Positions 43,283 to 50,659 of a stretch of 64,000 nucleotides of DNA are shown here, piece by piece. Within the stretch, counting starts at the first letter, position 1. Every line of letters starts with the position of its first letter. Both the position numbers and the translations under genes were made by a program. The notes beneath the pieces are model-generated. The model was not told where the DNA came from. It searched no databases and was given only the letters and a program-made list of their open reading frames with translations. Source of the stretch: Blastomonas natatoria (GTDB lineage Bacteria > Pseudomonadota > Alphaproteobacteria > Sphingomonadales > Sphingomonadaceae); contig NZ_QJJM01000012.1 of the NCBI RefSeq assembly GCF_003201955.1, positions 57,086 to 121,085 on the forward strand, written 5' to 3'.

Positions 43283-44077
43283 ATGGCGCAACACCGCTTT
43301 CACAAGATGCACGGTCTGGGCAATGACTTCGTCATTTTCGATGCCCGGAATCATGACCTTGCCCTGACCGGCGAGCAGGCGCGCGCGCTGGCCGATCGCC
43401 ATCGCGGCATCGGCTGCGATCAGCTGGTCGTGATGCGCCCGTCGGCCAAGGCCGATTTCGCGATGCAGATCTTCAACCAGGATGGTGGCGAGGTCAGCGC
43501 CTGTGGCAATGCCACCCGCTGCGTAGTCGCGCTGGCGGGGCGCGATGTGGTGATCGAAACGGGCGCAGGGCTGTTGCAAGGGCAACTGGGCGATGGCGAG
43601 GTCAGCATCGACATGGGTCTGCCCGGGCTAGACTGGGATGCGATCCCCCTCGCCTATCCGATGGACACGCTCACCATGCCCGTGGGCTGGGAGGATCTGA
43701 CTGATCCCGCCGCCGTCAGCATGGGCAATCCGCATGTGATCTTCTTTGTACCCGATACGCACGCAGTCCCGCTCGACCGGCTGGGGCCGCTGATCGAGAA
43801 TGACCCGCTCTTCCCGGAGCGCGTCAATGTCAATGTCGCGCATCTGGCCGAGGACGGCCTGCACCTGCGCGTCTGGGAGCGCGGCGCGGGACTGACGCTC
43901 GCGTGCGGCACGGGCGCCTGTGCCACCGCAGTCGCCGCGATCCGGCGCAAGCTGGTCACCGGCCCGGTTGCGGTGCATCTGCCCGGCGGCATGCTCACCA
44001 TCGACTGGCAGCCCGGTGGATCGGTCCGGATGGCGGGGCCCGCCACCCATGTCTTCACCGGCGAGATCGACCTCTGA
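43283..44077 (+). CDS. dapF: Diaminopimelate epimerase
   Basis: 264 residues. Interconverts LL- and meso-diaminopimelate for lysine and peptidoglycan. The two catalytic Cys are in SACGNATRCV near residue 75 and LACGTGACATAV near 210. N-terminus FHKMHGLGNDFVIFDAR is typical. mtaB starts 5 bases after its stop, so the order dapF-mtaB-ftsY-yciB is an operon. Start chosen at ATG of MAQHRFHKM. Confidence 0.97.
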   Translation: MAQHRFHKMHGLGNDFVIFDARNHDLALTGEQARALADRHRGIGCDQLVVMRPSAKADFAMQIFNQDGGEVSACGNATRCVVALAGRDVVIETGAGLLQGQLGDGEVSIDMGLPGLDWDAIPLAYPMDTLTMPVGWEDLTDPAAVSMGNPHVIFFVPDTHAVPLDRLGPLIENDPLFPERVNVNVAHLAEDGLHLRVWERGAGLTLACGTGACATAVAAIRRKLVTGPVAVHLPGGMLTIDWQPGGSVRMAGPATHVFTGEIDL

Positions 44078-44082
44078 CGATC

Positions 44083-45459
44083 ATGGCGGATTTTGCGAAG
44101 CCTGGCACCGGTCCCGAGATCATCTCGATGGGCTGCCGCCTCAACATTGCCGAGGGCGAGGCGATGCGCGCGCTGCTGGCCGGCCGCGACGACGTGGTGG
44201 TGATCAACAGCTGCGCGGTCACCAACGAGGCGGTGCGCCAGACCCGCCAGGCAATCCGCAAGGCGCGCAAGGCTCGTCCGCAAGCGCAGGTGATCGTCAC
44301 CGGCTGCGCGGCGCAGACCGACCCCGCGATGTTTGCCGCGATGCCCGAGGTGGACCGGGTGCTGGGCAATGTGGAGAAGCTCGAGACGGGATCGTTCCCT
44401 ACCCCGTTTGGCCTTAGCACATTCCCCCCTCCGTTTGTCCCGAGCGAAGTCGAGGGACGTGATCGTGACCGTAGTGGAAGGTCCCTCGACTTCGCTCGGG
44501 AACTCGGAGAGGTAAGCACCAAGGTCCAGGTCTCCGACATCATGGCCGTGCGCCAGACCGCGCCGCACATGGTCACCAGCTTTGCCGAACATGCCCGCGC
44601 CTTCGTGGAGGTACAGAACGGGTGCGATCATCGCTGCACCTTCTGCATCATCCCCTATGGCCGGGGGAACAGCCGCTCGGTCCCGGCAGGGGCCGTGGTC
44701 GATGCGGTGCGCGCGCTGGTCGAACGCGGCTATGCGGAGGTGGTGCTGACCGGAGTGGACGTGACCAGCTATGGCCCAGACCTACCCGGATCGCCCACCC
44801 TCGGTATGCTGATCGAACGCGTGCTCAAGCTCGTGCCAGACCTGAAGCGCCTGCGCCTGTCGTCGCTCGACGGGGTGGAAGTGGACGACCGGCTGTTCGA
44901 CCTGATCACCGGCGAACCTCGCATCATGCCGCATGTCCACCTTTCGCTCCAATCGGGCGACGACATGATTTTGAAGCGCATGAAGCGCCGCCATTCGCGC
45001 GCACAGGCTATCGCGCTGGTCGAGCGGATGAAGGCGAAGCGCCCCGAGATCACCATCGGCGCGGACCTGATCGCCGGCTTCCCGACCGAGGACGAGAACA
45101 TGCACGCGAACAACCTCTCGATCCTCGAGGCGTGCGATGTCGTACACGGCCATATCTTCCCGTTCAGCCCGCGTAACGGCACACCCGCCGCGCGGATGCC
45201 CCAGCTCGAACGGGCGCTGGTCAAGGCGCGCGCCGGCGAAATGCGCGCTGCAGCCCAGGCGCGGGCCGCCCGCTGGCGCGCCTCGCTGGTGGGATCGCGG
45301 CAGAACCTGCTGGTCGAGCGCGACGGGCGCACCGGCCATGGCGAGAATTTCGTGCGCATCGCTTTGCCAGCACCCGATCCTTCCCATATCGGGCGGATCG
45401 TGCCAGTGGCGATCACGGGACAAAGCGGCGACATGCTGACAGCGGAGATTGAAACATGA
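44083..45459 (+). CDS. mtaB: tRNA t6A37 methylthiotransferase MtaB with an in-frame palindromic insert
   Basis: 458 residues. Radical SAM enzyme that turns t6A37 into ms2t6A37 in tRNA. N-terminal Cys at EIISMGCRLNIAEGE, INSCAVTNEA and VTGCAAQTD; radical SAM cluster NGCDHRCTFC (Cys 181, 185, 188); TRAM-like C-terminus. Between the two domains, about residues 116-140 are encoded by a palindromic repeat (peptide PFVPSEVEGRDRD through RSLDFARELGE). Normal family members have a much shorter linker there. All catalytic residues are kept, so the enzyme is probably functional. The start codon is 5 bases after dapF. Confidence 0.93.
   Translation: MADFAKPGTGPEIISMGCRLNIAEGEAMRALLAGRDDVVVINSCAVTNEAVRQTRQAIRKARKARPQAQVIVTGCAAQTDPAMFAAMPEVDRVLGNVEKLETGSFPTPFGLSTFPPPFVPSEVEGRDRDRSGRSLDFARELGEVSTKVQVSDIMAVRQTAPHMVTSFAEHARAFVEVQNGCDHRCTFCIIPYGRGNSRSVPAGAVVDAVRALVERGYAEVVLTGVDVTSYGPDLPGSPTLGMLIERVLKLVPDLKRLRLSSLDGVEVDDRLFDLITGEPRIMPHVHLSLQSGDDMILKRMKRRHSRAQAIALVERMKAKRPEITIGADLIAGFPTEDENMHANNLSILEACDVVHGHIFPFSPRNGTPAARMPQLERALVKARAGEMRAAAQARAARWRASLVGSRQNLLVERDGRTGHGENFVRIALPAPDPSHIGRIVPVAITGQSGDMLTAEIET
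44428..44501. repeat. Palindromic element inside mtaB
   Basis: 21-base perfect inverted repeat (44438-44458 and 44481-44501) with a 22-base spacer. 31 bases (44428-44458) are identical to 50278-50308 upstream of thiD. It lies wholly within the mtaB coding sequence without breaking the frame. Confidence 0.9.
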
Positions 45460-46382
45460 GCGAAGGCAGCTGGAGCGAGCGCCTGCTGGGCGGCTTTCGC
45501 AAGACGTCCGACAAGCTGACCCAGAACCTGACAGGTCTGGTCACCAAGTCGCGGCTCGACGAGGACCAGCTCGACGAGATCGAGGAAGCGCTGATTGTCA
45601 GCGACCTTGGCCCCCAGATGGCCGGCAAGGTGCGCGCCCGCCTCTCCGAAGGCCGGTTCGAGCGCGGGCTGGACGAGGACGGCCTGCGCGAGATCGTCGG
45701 CGAGGAAATCGCCAAGTCGCTGCGCAATGTGGCCGAGCCGCTCGACATCATCGCCTTCCCGCGCCCGCAAGTGATCCTGGTGATCGGGGTCAACGGATCG
45801 GGCAAGACGACCACCATCGCCAAGCTGGCGCATCTGTTCCAGGAACAGGATTATGGCGTGATGCTGGCGGCGGGCGACACCTTCCGCGCCGCCGCCATCG
45901 GCCAGCTCAAGGTCTGGGCCGAGCGGCTGGGCATCCCGATCGTCAGCGGCAAGGAAGGCGGCGATGCGGCGGGCATCGTGTTCGATGCAGTCAAGCAGGC
46001 AACCGCCACCGGCATCGACGTGCTGATCGTCGATACCGCAGGCCGGTTGCAGAACAAGCGCGAGCTGATGGACGAGCTCGCCAAGATCCGCCGCGTGCTC
46101 GGCCGCCTCAACCCCGAGGCGCCGCATGACGTGGTGCTGGTGCTCGATGCGACCAACGGGCAGAACGCCCTGTCGCAGATCGAAACCTTCAAGGAGGTCG
46201 CGGGCGTTACAGGGCTCGTGATGACGAAACTCGATGGCACCGCGCGCGGCGGCATCCTTGTGGCGGCGGCCGAGAAATTCGGTCTTCCGATCCACGCTAT
46301 CGGCGTGGGCGAGACGATCGACGACCTGCGTCCGTTCGATCCCGAATATCTCGCGCATGTCATTGCCGGAGGCACCAAGTGA
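45456..46382 (+). CDS. ftsY: SRP receptor FtsY
   Basis: 308 residues. GTPase that docks SRP-ribosome complexes at the membrane. Motifs: IGVNGSGKTTTIAKLAHLFQ near residue 110, AAGDTFRAAAIGQLKVWAER near 140, VDTAGRLQNKRELMDEL near 192, and TKLDGTARGGILVAAAEKFG near 255. It lacks the long acidic N-terminal domain of E. coli FtsY, as is usual in alphaproteobacteria. Start overlaps the mtaB stop (ATGA). Confidence 0.96.
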   Translation: MSEGSWSERLLGGFRKTSDKLTQNLTGLVTKSRLDEDQLDEIEEALIVSDLGPQMAGKVRARLSEGRFERGLDEDGLREIVGEEIAKSLRNVAEPLDIIAFPRPQVILVIGVNGSGKTTTIAKLAHLFQEQDYGVMLAAGDTFRAAAIGQLKVWAERLGIPIVSGKEGGDAAGIVFDAVKQATATGIDVLIVDTAGRLQNKRELMDELAKIRRVLGRLNPEAPHDVVLVLDATNGQNALSQIETFKEVAGVTGLVMTKLDGTARGGILVAAAEKFGLPIHAIGVGETIDDLRPFDPEYLAHVIAGGTK

Positions 46383-47035
46383 GCGAGGAAATGCCGCAGA
46401 CCGCCGCTGCCGAAGCCGTAGCCGCGCCCAAGAAATCGGAAGGTAGCCTGCTGCCGCTGCTGCTCGATTTCGGCCCGCTGCTGATCTTCTTCGCGGTGTT
46501 CAAGCTGACCCAGAGCGACGGCGCGGCGCTTGCCAGCACCCGCGCGGCGATCAACGGCACGCTCGCCTTCATGCTCGCGATCCTGGTCGCGGTGGCGGTA
46601 TCGAAATGGCGGCTGGGCCGCGTCTCGCCGATGCTGTGGCTGAGCGCGGTGCTGGTCGTCGGCTTCGGCGCGCTGACGGTCTATTTCAACGACGAACGCT
46701 TCATCCAGATCAAGCCGACGATCATCTATTCCGCCTTTGCCGCGCTGCTGCTCGGCGGCTGGATGATGGGCAAGCCGCTGCTGCGCTACCTGTTGCAGGC
46801 GGCCTATGACGGGCTGGACGAGACCGGCTGGCTCAAGCTCTCTCGCAACTGGGGGCTGTTCTTTGTCGTCATGGCGCTGATCAACGAGGGGCTGCGCCAG
46901 TTCCTGACCTTCGAGACCTGGCTGACGGTCAAGGTCTGGGGCGTGACCGCCTTGTCCTTCCTGTTCGCGATGAGTCAGATCCCGATGCTGATGAAGCATG
47001 GTTTGGCGCTTGAAGGCGCCCAGACGAAAGATTAG
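46379..47035 (+). CDS. yciB: YciB/septation protein A family membrane protein
   Basis: 218 residues, starting at a GTG that overlaps the ftsY stop (GTGA); an ATG four codons on is an alternative. Five to six membrane segments, opening with LLLDFGPLLIFFAVFKLT, then FNDERFIQIKPTIIYSAFAA and GWLKLSRNWGLFFVVMALIN, which are the YciB signature. Linked to cell envelope integrity and septation; exact activity not known. Last gene of the dapF operon. Confidence 0.93.
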   Translation: MSEEMPQTAAAEAVAAPKKSEGSLLPLLLDFGPLLIFFAVFKLTQSDGAALASTRAAINGTLAFMLAILVAVAVSKWRLGRVSPMLWLSAVLVVGFGALTVYFNDERFIQIKPTIIYSAFAALLLGGWMMGKPLLRYLLQAAYDGLDETGWLKLSRNWGLFFVVMALINEGLRQFLTFETWLTVKVWGVTALSFLFAMSQIPMLMKHGLALEGAQTKD

Positions 47036-47111
47036 ACACGTCACGAGCGACCTCGGAACAACACGGAATCGCAAGCCGGTCTGGTGATCGGCCCAATGCG
47101 ATCATGATGGA

Positions 47112-47588
47112 ATGATGAGGATGGCCAGAAACCTTGTAATACTCGCATCCCTTCTGGTTGCGTGTGTGCCGAACCCGGGATGGGCAGCATCGAAGATCGA
47201 TCGCGGCCACGGCAGTTTCTTCAACAAGCCCGGAGCAACTGCCGAAATTGCTACCCGCGAGATCGAAAGCTGTCGCAAGCTGGCGAGCGGCGCCGAATCC
47301 CAGATCAACACCATCGACGTTCTGGCGGGCGGTATCGCCGCCGTTCTCGGCGGGGCCCTGGCTGACGGCGACCAGAAGCGGATCAATACTGAAAACTGCA
47401 TGCTGATCCGCGGGTGGAACCTCTATGCGATGACGCGCGAGGAAGGCCGCGCGTGGAAAGCCTTGCCAGAGGCAGAGCGCAACGCGCAGCTCGCCCTTCT
47501 GGTAGGCGCAGAAAAGCCGGCGCGCGGCAGTCTGCTGCGCACGTGGCACAATGATTATGCGGAGCCGGCGCTATGGCAAAAGAACTGA
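47112..47588 (+). CDS. Secreted hypothetical protein
   Basis: 158 residues with a signal peptide (NLVILASLLVACVPNPGWAA, cleavage near residue 27). The mature part begins KIDRGHGSFFNKPGATAEI and contains IDVLAGGIAAVLGGALADGD, a short hydrophobic patch, then GWNLYAMTREEGRAWKALP. Two Cys in the mature part may pair. No family recognised. Its end overlaps the next gene by 16 bases, so the two are probably cotranslated. Confidence 0.65.
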   Translation: MMRMARNLVILASLLVACVPNPGWAASKIDRGHGSFFNKPGATAEIATREIESCRKLASGAESQINTIDVLAGGIAAVLGGALADGDQKRINTENCMLIRGWNLYAMTREEGRAWKALPEAERNAQLALLVGAEKPARGSLLRTWHNDYAEPALWQKN

Positions 47589-48214
47589 TTGCCCTGGTCT
47601 GTCTTGCGCTGGCCACCCCGGCCATGGCGCAGCTTGCCGAGCAGGTAGACCTCAAGAGGCCCGAACGCCCCGTGCCAGGAGCCGACGAAGCCATGATCGT
47701 GCTGCGTCCCCATGCCCCGGGAATGGTCGGCGACAACCGCATCCTGTTCTACCGCTACGACCCGGCCACCGGAAAGGTAGCGGTGGACGCAAAGGGTCAG
47801 CCGGTCGGTACCAAGATCACCTATAGCTATACGGTCTTCGGCGGGAAAAAGGGCGAGAAGGCGCTGCGCGTCGCGATCCTGCCTGCAGGCGACTATGTTC
47901 TGGCAGGGCGGACGTTCAACATGACCTATACCGACGTCTTCTGCCTTGGCGCGCCGCTTTTCCGGGTCCAGCCCGGCAGCGTTACCTATGTCGGCGATTT
48001 CGAGATGCTCGCGCTGGAAAAGATGGCGGACGGGGGACGGCGCAATGCCATGCGCTATTCTTCTGATCTGGAAGGAGCGCGTCAGCAGTTTGCCGCGGCT
48101 TATCCCGAGCTTTCCGTGCGGCTTGAAGGCTGGCAGCCAGCAAATGGCGCAACCTTCCAGTGCCTAGGCGATGAGTTCGTGGCGTACGAAGTCCCGGAAA
48201 GCGGCAAGCCCTGA
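47573..48214 (+). CDS. Secreted hypothetical protein (beta-rich)
   Basis: 213 residues with a signal peptide (LIALVCLALATPAMAQ). The mature part is rich in predicted strands: DNRILFYRYDPATGKV, KALRVAILPAGDYVLAGRTF, FRVQPGSVTYVGDFEMLALE, which looks like a small secreted beta-sandwich of unknown role. The motif around LPAGDYVL and PGSVTYVGDF recalls bacterial DUF proteins of the envelope. It overlaps the previous gene and probably forms a pair with it. Confidence 0.65.
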   Translation: MAKELIALVCLALATPAMAQLAEQVDLKRPERPVPGADEAMIVLRPHAPGMVGDNRILFYRYDPATGKVAVDAKGQPVGTKITYSYTVFGGKKGEKALRVAILPAGDYVLAGRTFNMTYTDVFCLGAPLFRVQPGSVTYVGDFEMLALEKMADGGRRNAMRYSSDLEGARQQFAAAYPELSVRLEGWQPANGATFQCLGDEFVAYEVPESGKP

Positions 48215-48222
48215 AACGAGAA

Positions 48223-48257
48223 GCGGGGCCACGACATCGTCGTAGCCCCGCATATTT
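48223..48257 (+). terminator. Likely terminator after the secreted pair
   Basis: Stem GCGGGGC/GCCCCGC (48223-48229 with 48245-48251) plus an inner ACGAC/GTCGT stem, followed by ATATTT. Sits in the convergent gap with sodB. Confidence 0.5.
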
Positions 48258-48309
48258 CCCGGCCAGGCTTGCGGCCGAAGCTGCAAGCCTGCCTATGACA
48301 TCCGGGTGA

Positions 48310-48933
48310 TCAACCTTCCTGGTCGGCCCGCTCGGTGCCCTTGCCGTCGAGGTTCTGCGCCACGAATTCCCAGTTGATCGCCTTGTCGAGTACGGTCGAC
48401 AGGTAATCGGGGCGCGCGTTGCGATAGTCGATGTAATAGGCGTGTTCCCATACATCGAGCGTCAGCAGCGGCTTCATGCCTTCGTGCGCGACCGGCGAGT
48501 CCGCGTCGTGCAGCGAGGTGATTTCGAGCTTGTCGCCGTTGAGCACCAGCCAGGCCCAGCCGCTGCCGAAATGGCCGACGGCTTCTGCCTTCAGCTTGTC
48601 CTTCATGTCGGCGACCGAGCCGAAATCGGCGTTGATGCGCTCTTCGAGCGATCCGGGGATCGTCTGACCTTCGGGGCTGAGGCAGTGCCAGAAGAAGGTG
48701 TGGTTCCAGATCTGCGCGGCGTTGTTGAACAGGCCCTTGTTGCCCTTTTCCTTCGCGGCGACGATCACCTTGGAGAGGCTCGCGCCTTCCAGGTCCGTGC
48801 CCTTCACCATGTCGTTCGCCTTGCCGACATAGGCATTGTGGTGCTTGCCGTGGTGATAGTCGAAGGTCTCTGCCGACATCACGTCGCCGAACGCGGTCTT
48901 GTCAAAGGGGAGCGGGGGAAGGACGAAAGCCAT
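48310..48933 (-). CDS. sodB: Superoxide dismutase (Fe/Mn)
   Basis: 207 residues. Metal ligands: His in YHHGKHHNAYV near residue 27, His in IWNHTFFWHCLS near 76, and Asp and His in LDVWEHAYYIDYRN near 165. Full length. The type (Fe or Mn) is not decided with certainty; the pattern is closer to Fe-type SodB of alphaproteobacteria. Monocistronic. Confidence 0.95.
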   Translation of the reverse strand: MAFVLPPLPFDKTAFGDVMSAETFDYHHGKHHNAYVGKANDMVKGTDLEGASLSKVIVAAKEKGNKGLFNNAAQIWNHTFFWHCLSPEGQTIPGSLEERINADFGSVADMKDKLKAEAVGHFGSGWAWLVLNGDKLEITSLHDADSPVAHEGMKPLLTLDVWEHAYYIDYRNARPDYLSTVLDKAINWEFVAQNLDGKGTERADQEG

Positions 48934-49049
48934 GAGTCATCTCCTGTTTTGGGAAAAGCGTTGGAACGATTGCCGCAACGCATATGGGCAATTGCGCAGC
49001 CGGGTAAAGGGCCAATGCGTGCGGGGTTGCAGCATTTACGGGAGGGACC

Positions 49050-50270
49050 TCATTCGGTTGCGATCCGCCAGGGCGGATAGCGCCGGTTCTCGGCGCCGAA
49101 ATAGAGGCAGAGCACGTTCCCTGCCGGGTCGCTGAGCCGCGCCTCGCGCCAGCCCCAGCTCTCTTCCTGCGGGAACTGGTCGATGATGAAGCCTGCAGAC
49201 GCCAGCGCGGTCACGCGCGCGTCGAGATCGGCACATTCGAGATAGACCATCGCGCCCCCGACATGCTCGCCGGCATGGATCGAGAGCGTTCCGCCATTGT
49301 CTGCCTCGAACCGGGCATAGCCGTTGTCCGGGCTGTCGACGATCTGGCGGAGGCCCAGCGCGCGGTAGAAGGTGACCGAAGCGGCAAAATCGGACGCGCC
49401 CAGCGTCACCTGGTTGAGATGCCAGCCGGGCGCAAGTGCATCGTTGCGAACCTGCTGGTGCCCCATCGGGCCGTTCGCCTCGACCAGTCCCGGCGCATCG
49501 CGCAGCGCCAGCCGCACAAACCCGCGCGCCCGCTCCACCGCCGCTTCGAGCGGTGCGCCCTGCCCCAGCAGCGTGGCGATCGCGCTGGAAAGCGTGCAGC
49601 CGGTGCCATGGCTATGCGGGCTATGGATGCGTGGATCGCTCCAGCGCGCCACCTCGCCCCCGCGGGTGACCAGCCGGTCGGTGACAATCTCGCCACCCGC
49701 ATGGCCACCCTTGATCAGCAGCGCGGGCGCAAGCTCGAGCACCGCCACCTCGCCGCCCAGCGCTTCGAGTTCGGGCAGGTTGGGGGTGACGAGCGTCGCG
49801 CAGGTCATCAGCCTCCGAAACGCGGTGATGGTGGCCTCGTCCGCAAGCACCGCGCCGCTCGATGCGATCATCACCGGATCGAAGATAACAGGAACCTCGT
49901 CATTCCCGCGCACGCGGGAATCCCGCTTCATGTCACCCTCGCCGCCCAAGCGGGATTCCCGCGTGCGCGGGAATGACGAAGATGAAAGCCAGTCGGCGAG
50001 CGCTTCGGCAATTTCGGGCGAGCCCAGCATGCCGATCTTGATCGCATCCAGCCCGAAATCGCGCGCCACTGCGTCGATCTGCGCGATGACCATGTCGGCC
50101 TCCAGCACCTGCACCGCATCGACCCCGCGCGAGTTCTGCGCGGTGATCGCGGTGATCGCGGTCATCGCATGGCCGCCCAGCATGGTGATGGTCTTGATGT
50201 CCGCCTGGATGCCTGCCCCGCCGCCGGAATCGGAGCCTGCAATGGTGAGGATGCGGACGAGGTTTGTCAC
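49050..50270 (-). CDS. thiD: ThiD-VOC fusion with an in-frame palindromic insert
   Basis: 406 residues from a GTG at 50270 with a GGAGGTG site. Residues about 1-280 are HMP/HMP-phosphate kinase ThiD of thiamine synthesis: ILTIAGSDSGGGAGIQADIK, and anion-hole HSHGTGCTLSSAIATLL near 228. Residues about 285-406 are a VOC (glyoxalase/bleomycin resistance-like) domain: NQVTLGASDFAASVTFYRAL and SDPAGNVLCLYFG. No stop lies between, so one fused protein is predicted; its combined role is unknown. Residues about 98-125 are encoded by an 81-bp palindromic repeat (peptide SFPRTRESRLGGEGD through DSRVRGNDE) placed just before the VIFDPVM strand. ThiD motifs remain intact. Confidence 0.88.
   Translation of the reverse strand: MTNLVRILTIAGSDSGGGAGIQADIKTITMLGGHAMTAITAITAQNSRGVDAVQVLEADMVIAQIDAVARDFGLDAIKIGMLGSPEIAEALADWLSSSSFPRTRESRLGGEGDMKRDSRVRGNDEVPVIFDPVMIASSGAVLADEATITAFRRLMTCATLVTPNLPELEALGGEVAVLELAPALLIKGGHAGGEIVTDRLVTRGGEVARWSDPRIHSPHSHGTGCTLSSAIATLLGQGAPLEAAVERARGFVRLALRDAPGLVEANGPMGHQQVRNDALAPGWHLNQVTLGASDFAASVTFYRALGLRQIVDSPDNGYARFEADNGGTLSIHAGEHVGGAMVYLECADLDARVTALASAGFIIDQFPQEESWGWREARLSDPAGNVLCLYFGAENRRYPPWRIATE
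49898..49978. repeat. 81-bp perfect inverted repeat inside thiD
   Basis: Two 31-base arms (49898-49928 and 49948-49978), exact complements, around 19 bases. Total 81 bases, a multiple of three, so the reading frame passes through it. Arms are of the REP type seen at 20692 and 59965. Confidence 0.95.
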
Positions 50271-50277
50271 GCCATCA

Positions 50278-50410
50278 CCTCCGTTTGTCCCGAGCGAAGT
50301 CGAGGGACCTAGCACCACCCTTACGATCACGTCCCTCGACTTCAGCCGGAGGCTGAAGTTTATCCTGAGCGACGCCGACAGGCGGCGTCGAAGGGCTCGG
50401 GACAAACGGA
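50278..50410. repeat. Composite palindromic element between thiD and the DUF1272 gene
   Basis: Outer 16-base arms (50280-50295 with 50395-50410), an inner 13-bp stem (50296-50308 with 50331-50343), and two small hairpins (50341-50357 and 50371-50391). 31 bases are shared exactly with the mtaB element. Its thiD-side end reads GGAGG on the minus strand and forms the thiD ribosome site. Confidence 0.85.
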
Positions 50411-50428
50411 AGAGGTGCGGATGAAAGC

Positions 50429-50659
50429 TCACCCATGCTGGGTGAATTTCCGCACGGTCGATCCCGGAAACTTCTCCAGCAGCTTCTTGGGTCGCACCGG
50501 GCGATCGACCAGTTCGCCGCCGCAATTGGGGCAGCGGTCGTCAAGCTCTTCCGCGCATTCCGCGCAGAAGGTGCATTCGAACGAACAGATGAAAGCGCCG
50601 GGGGCCTGAGCGGGCGTATCGGCGCCGCAGCGTTCGCAATCGGGACGCATCTCCAGCAT
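50429..50659 (-). CDS. DUF1272 zinc-ribbon-like protein
   Basis: 76 residues from the ATG at 50659 ([18 protein letters not shown]); the open frame extends upstream inside glmM. Four CxxC-like pairs (CERCG, CSFECTFCAECAEEL, CPNCGGEL) make a small zinc-binding protein of the DUF1272 family. Function unknown. The start overlaps the glmM stop by one base (TGATG), so it is probably translated from the glmM transcript. Confidence 0.85.
   Translation of the reverse strand: MLEMRPDCERCGADTPAQAPGAFICSFECTFCAECAEELDDRCPNCGGELVDRPVRPKKLLEKFPGSTVRKFTQHG

Noticed and set aside
50271..50428. TPP riboswitch before thiD
   Set aside because: No CUGAGA or related THI-box motifs; the gap is filled by the palindromic element.
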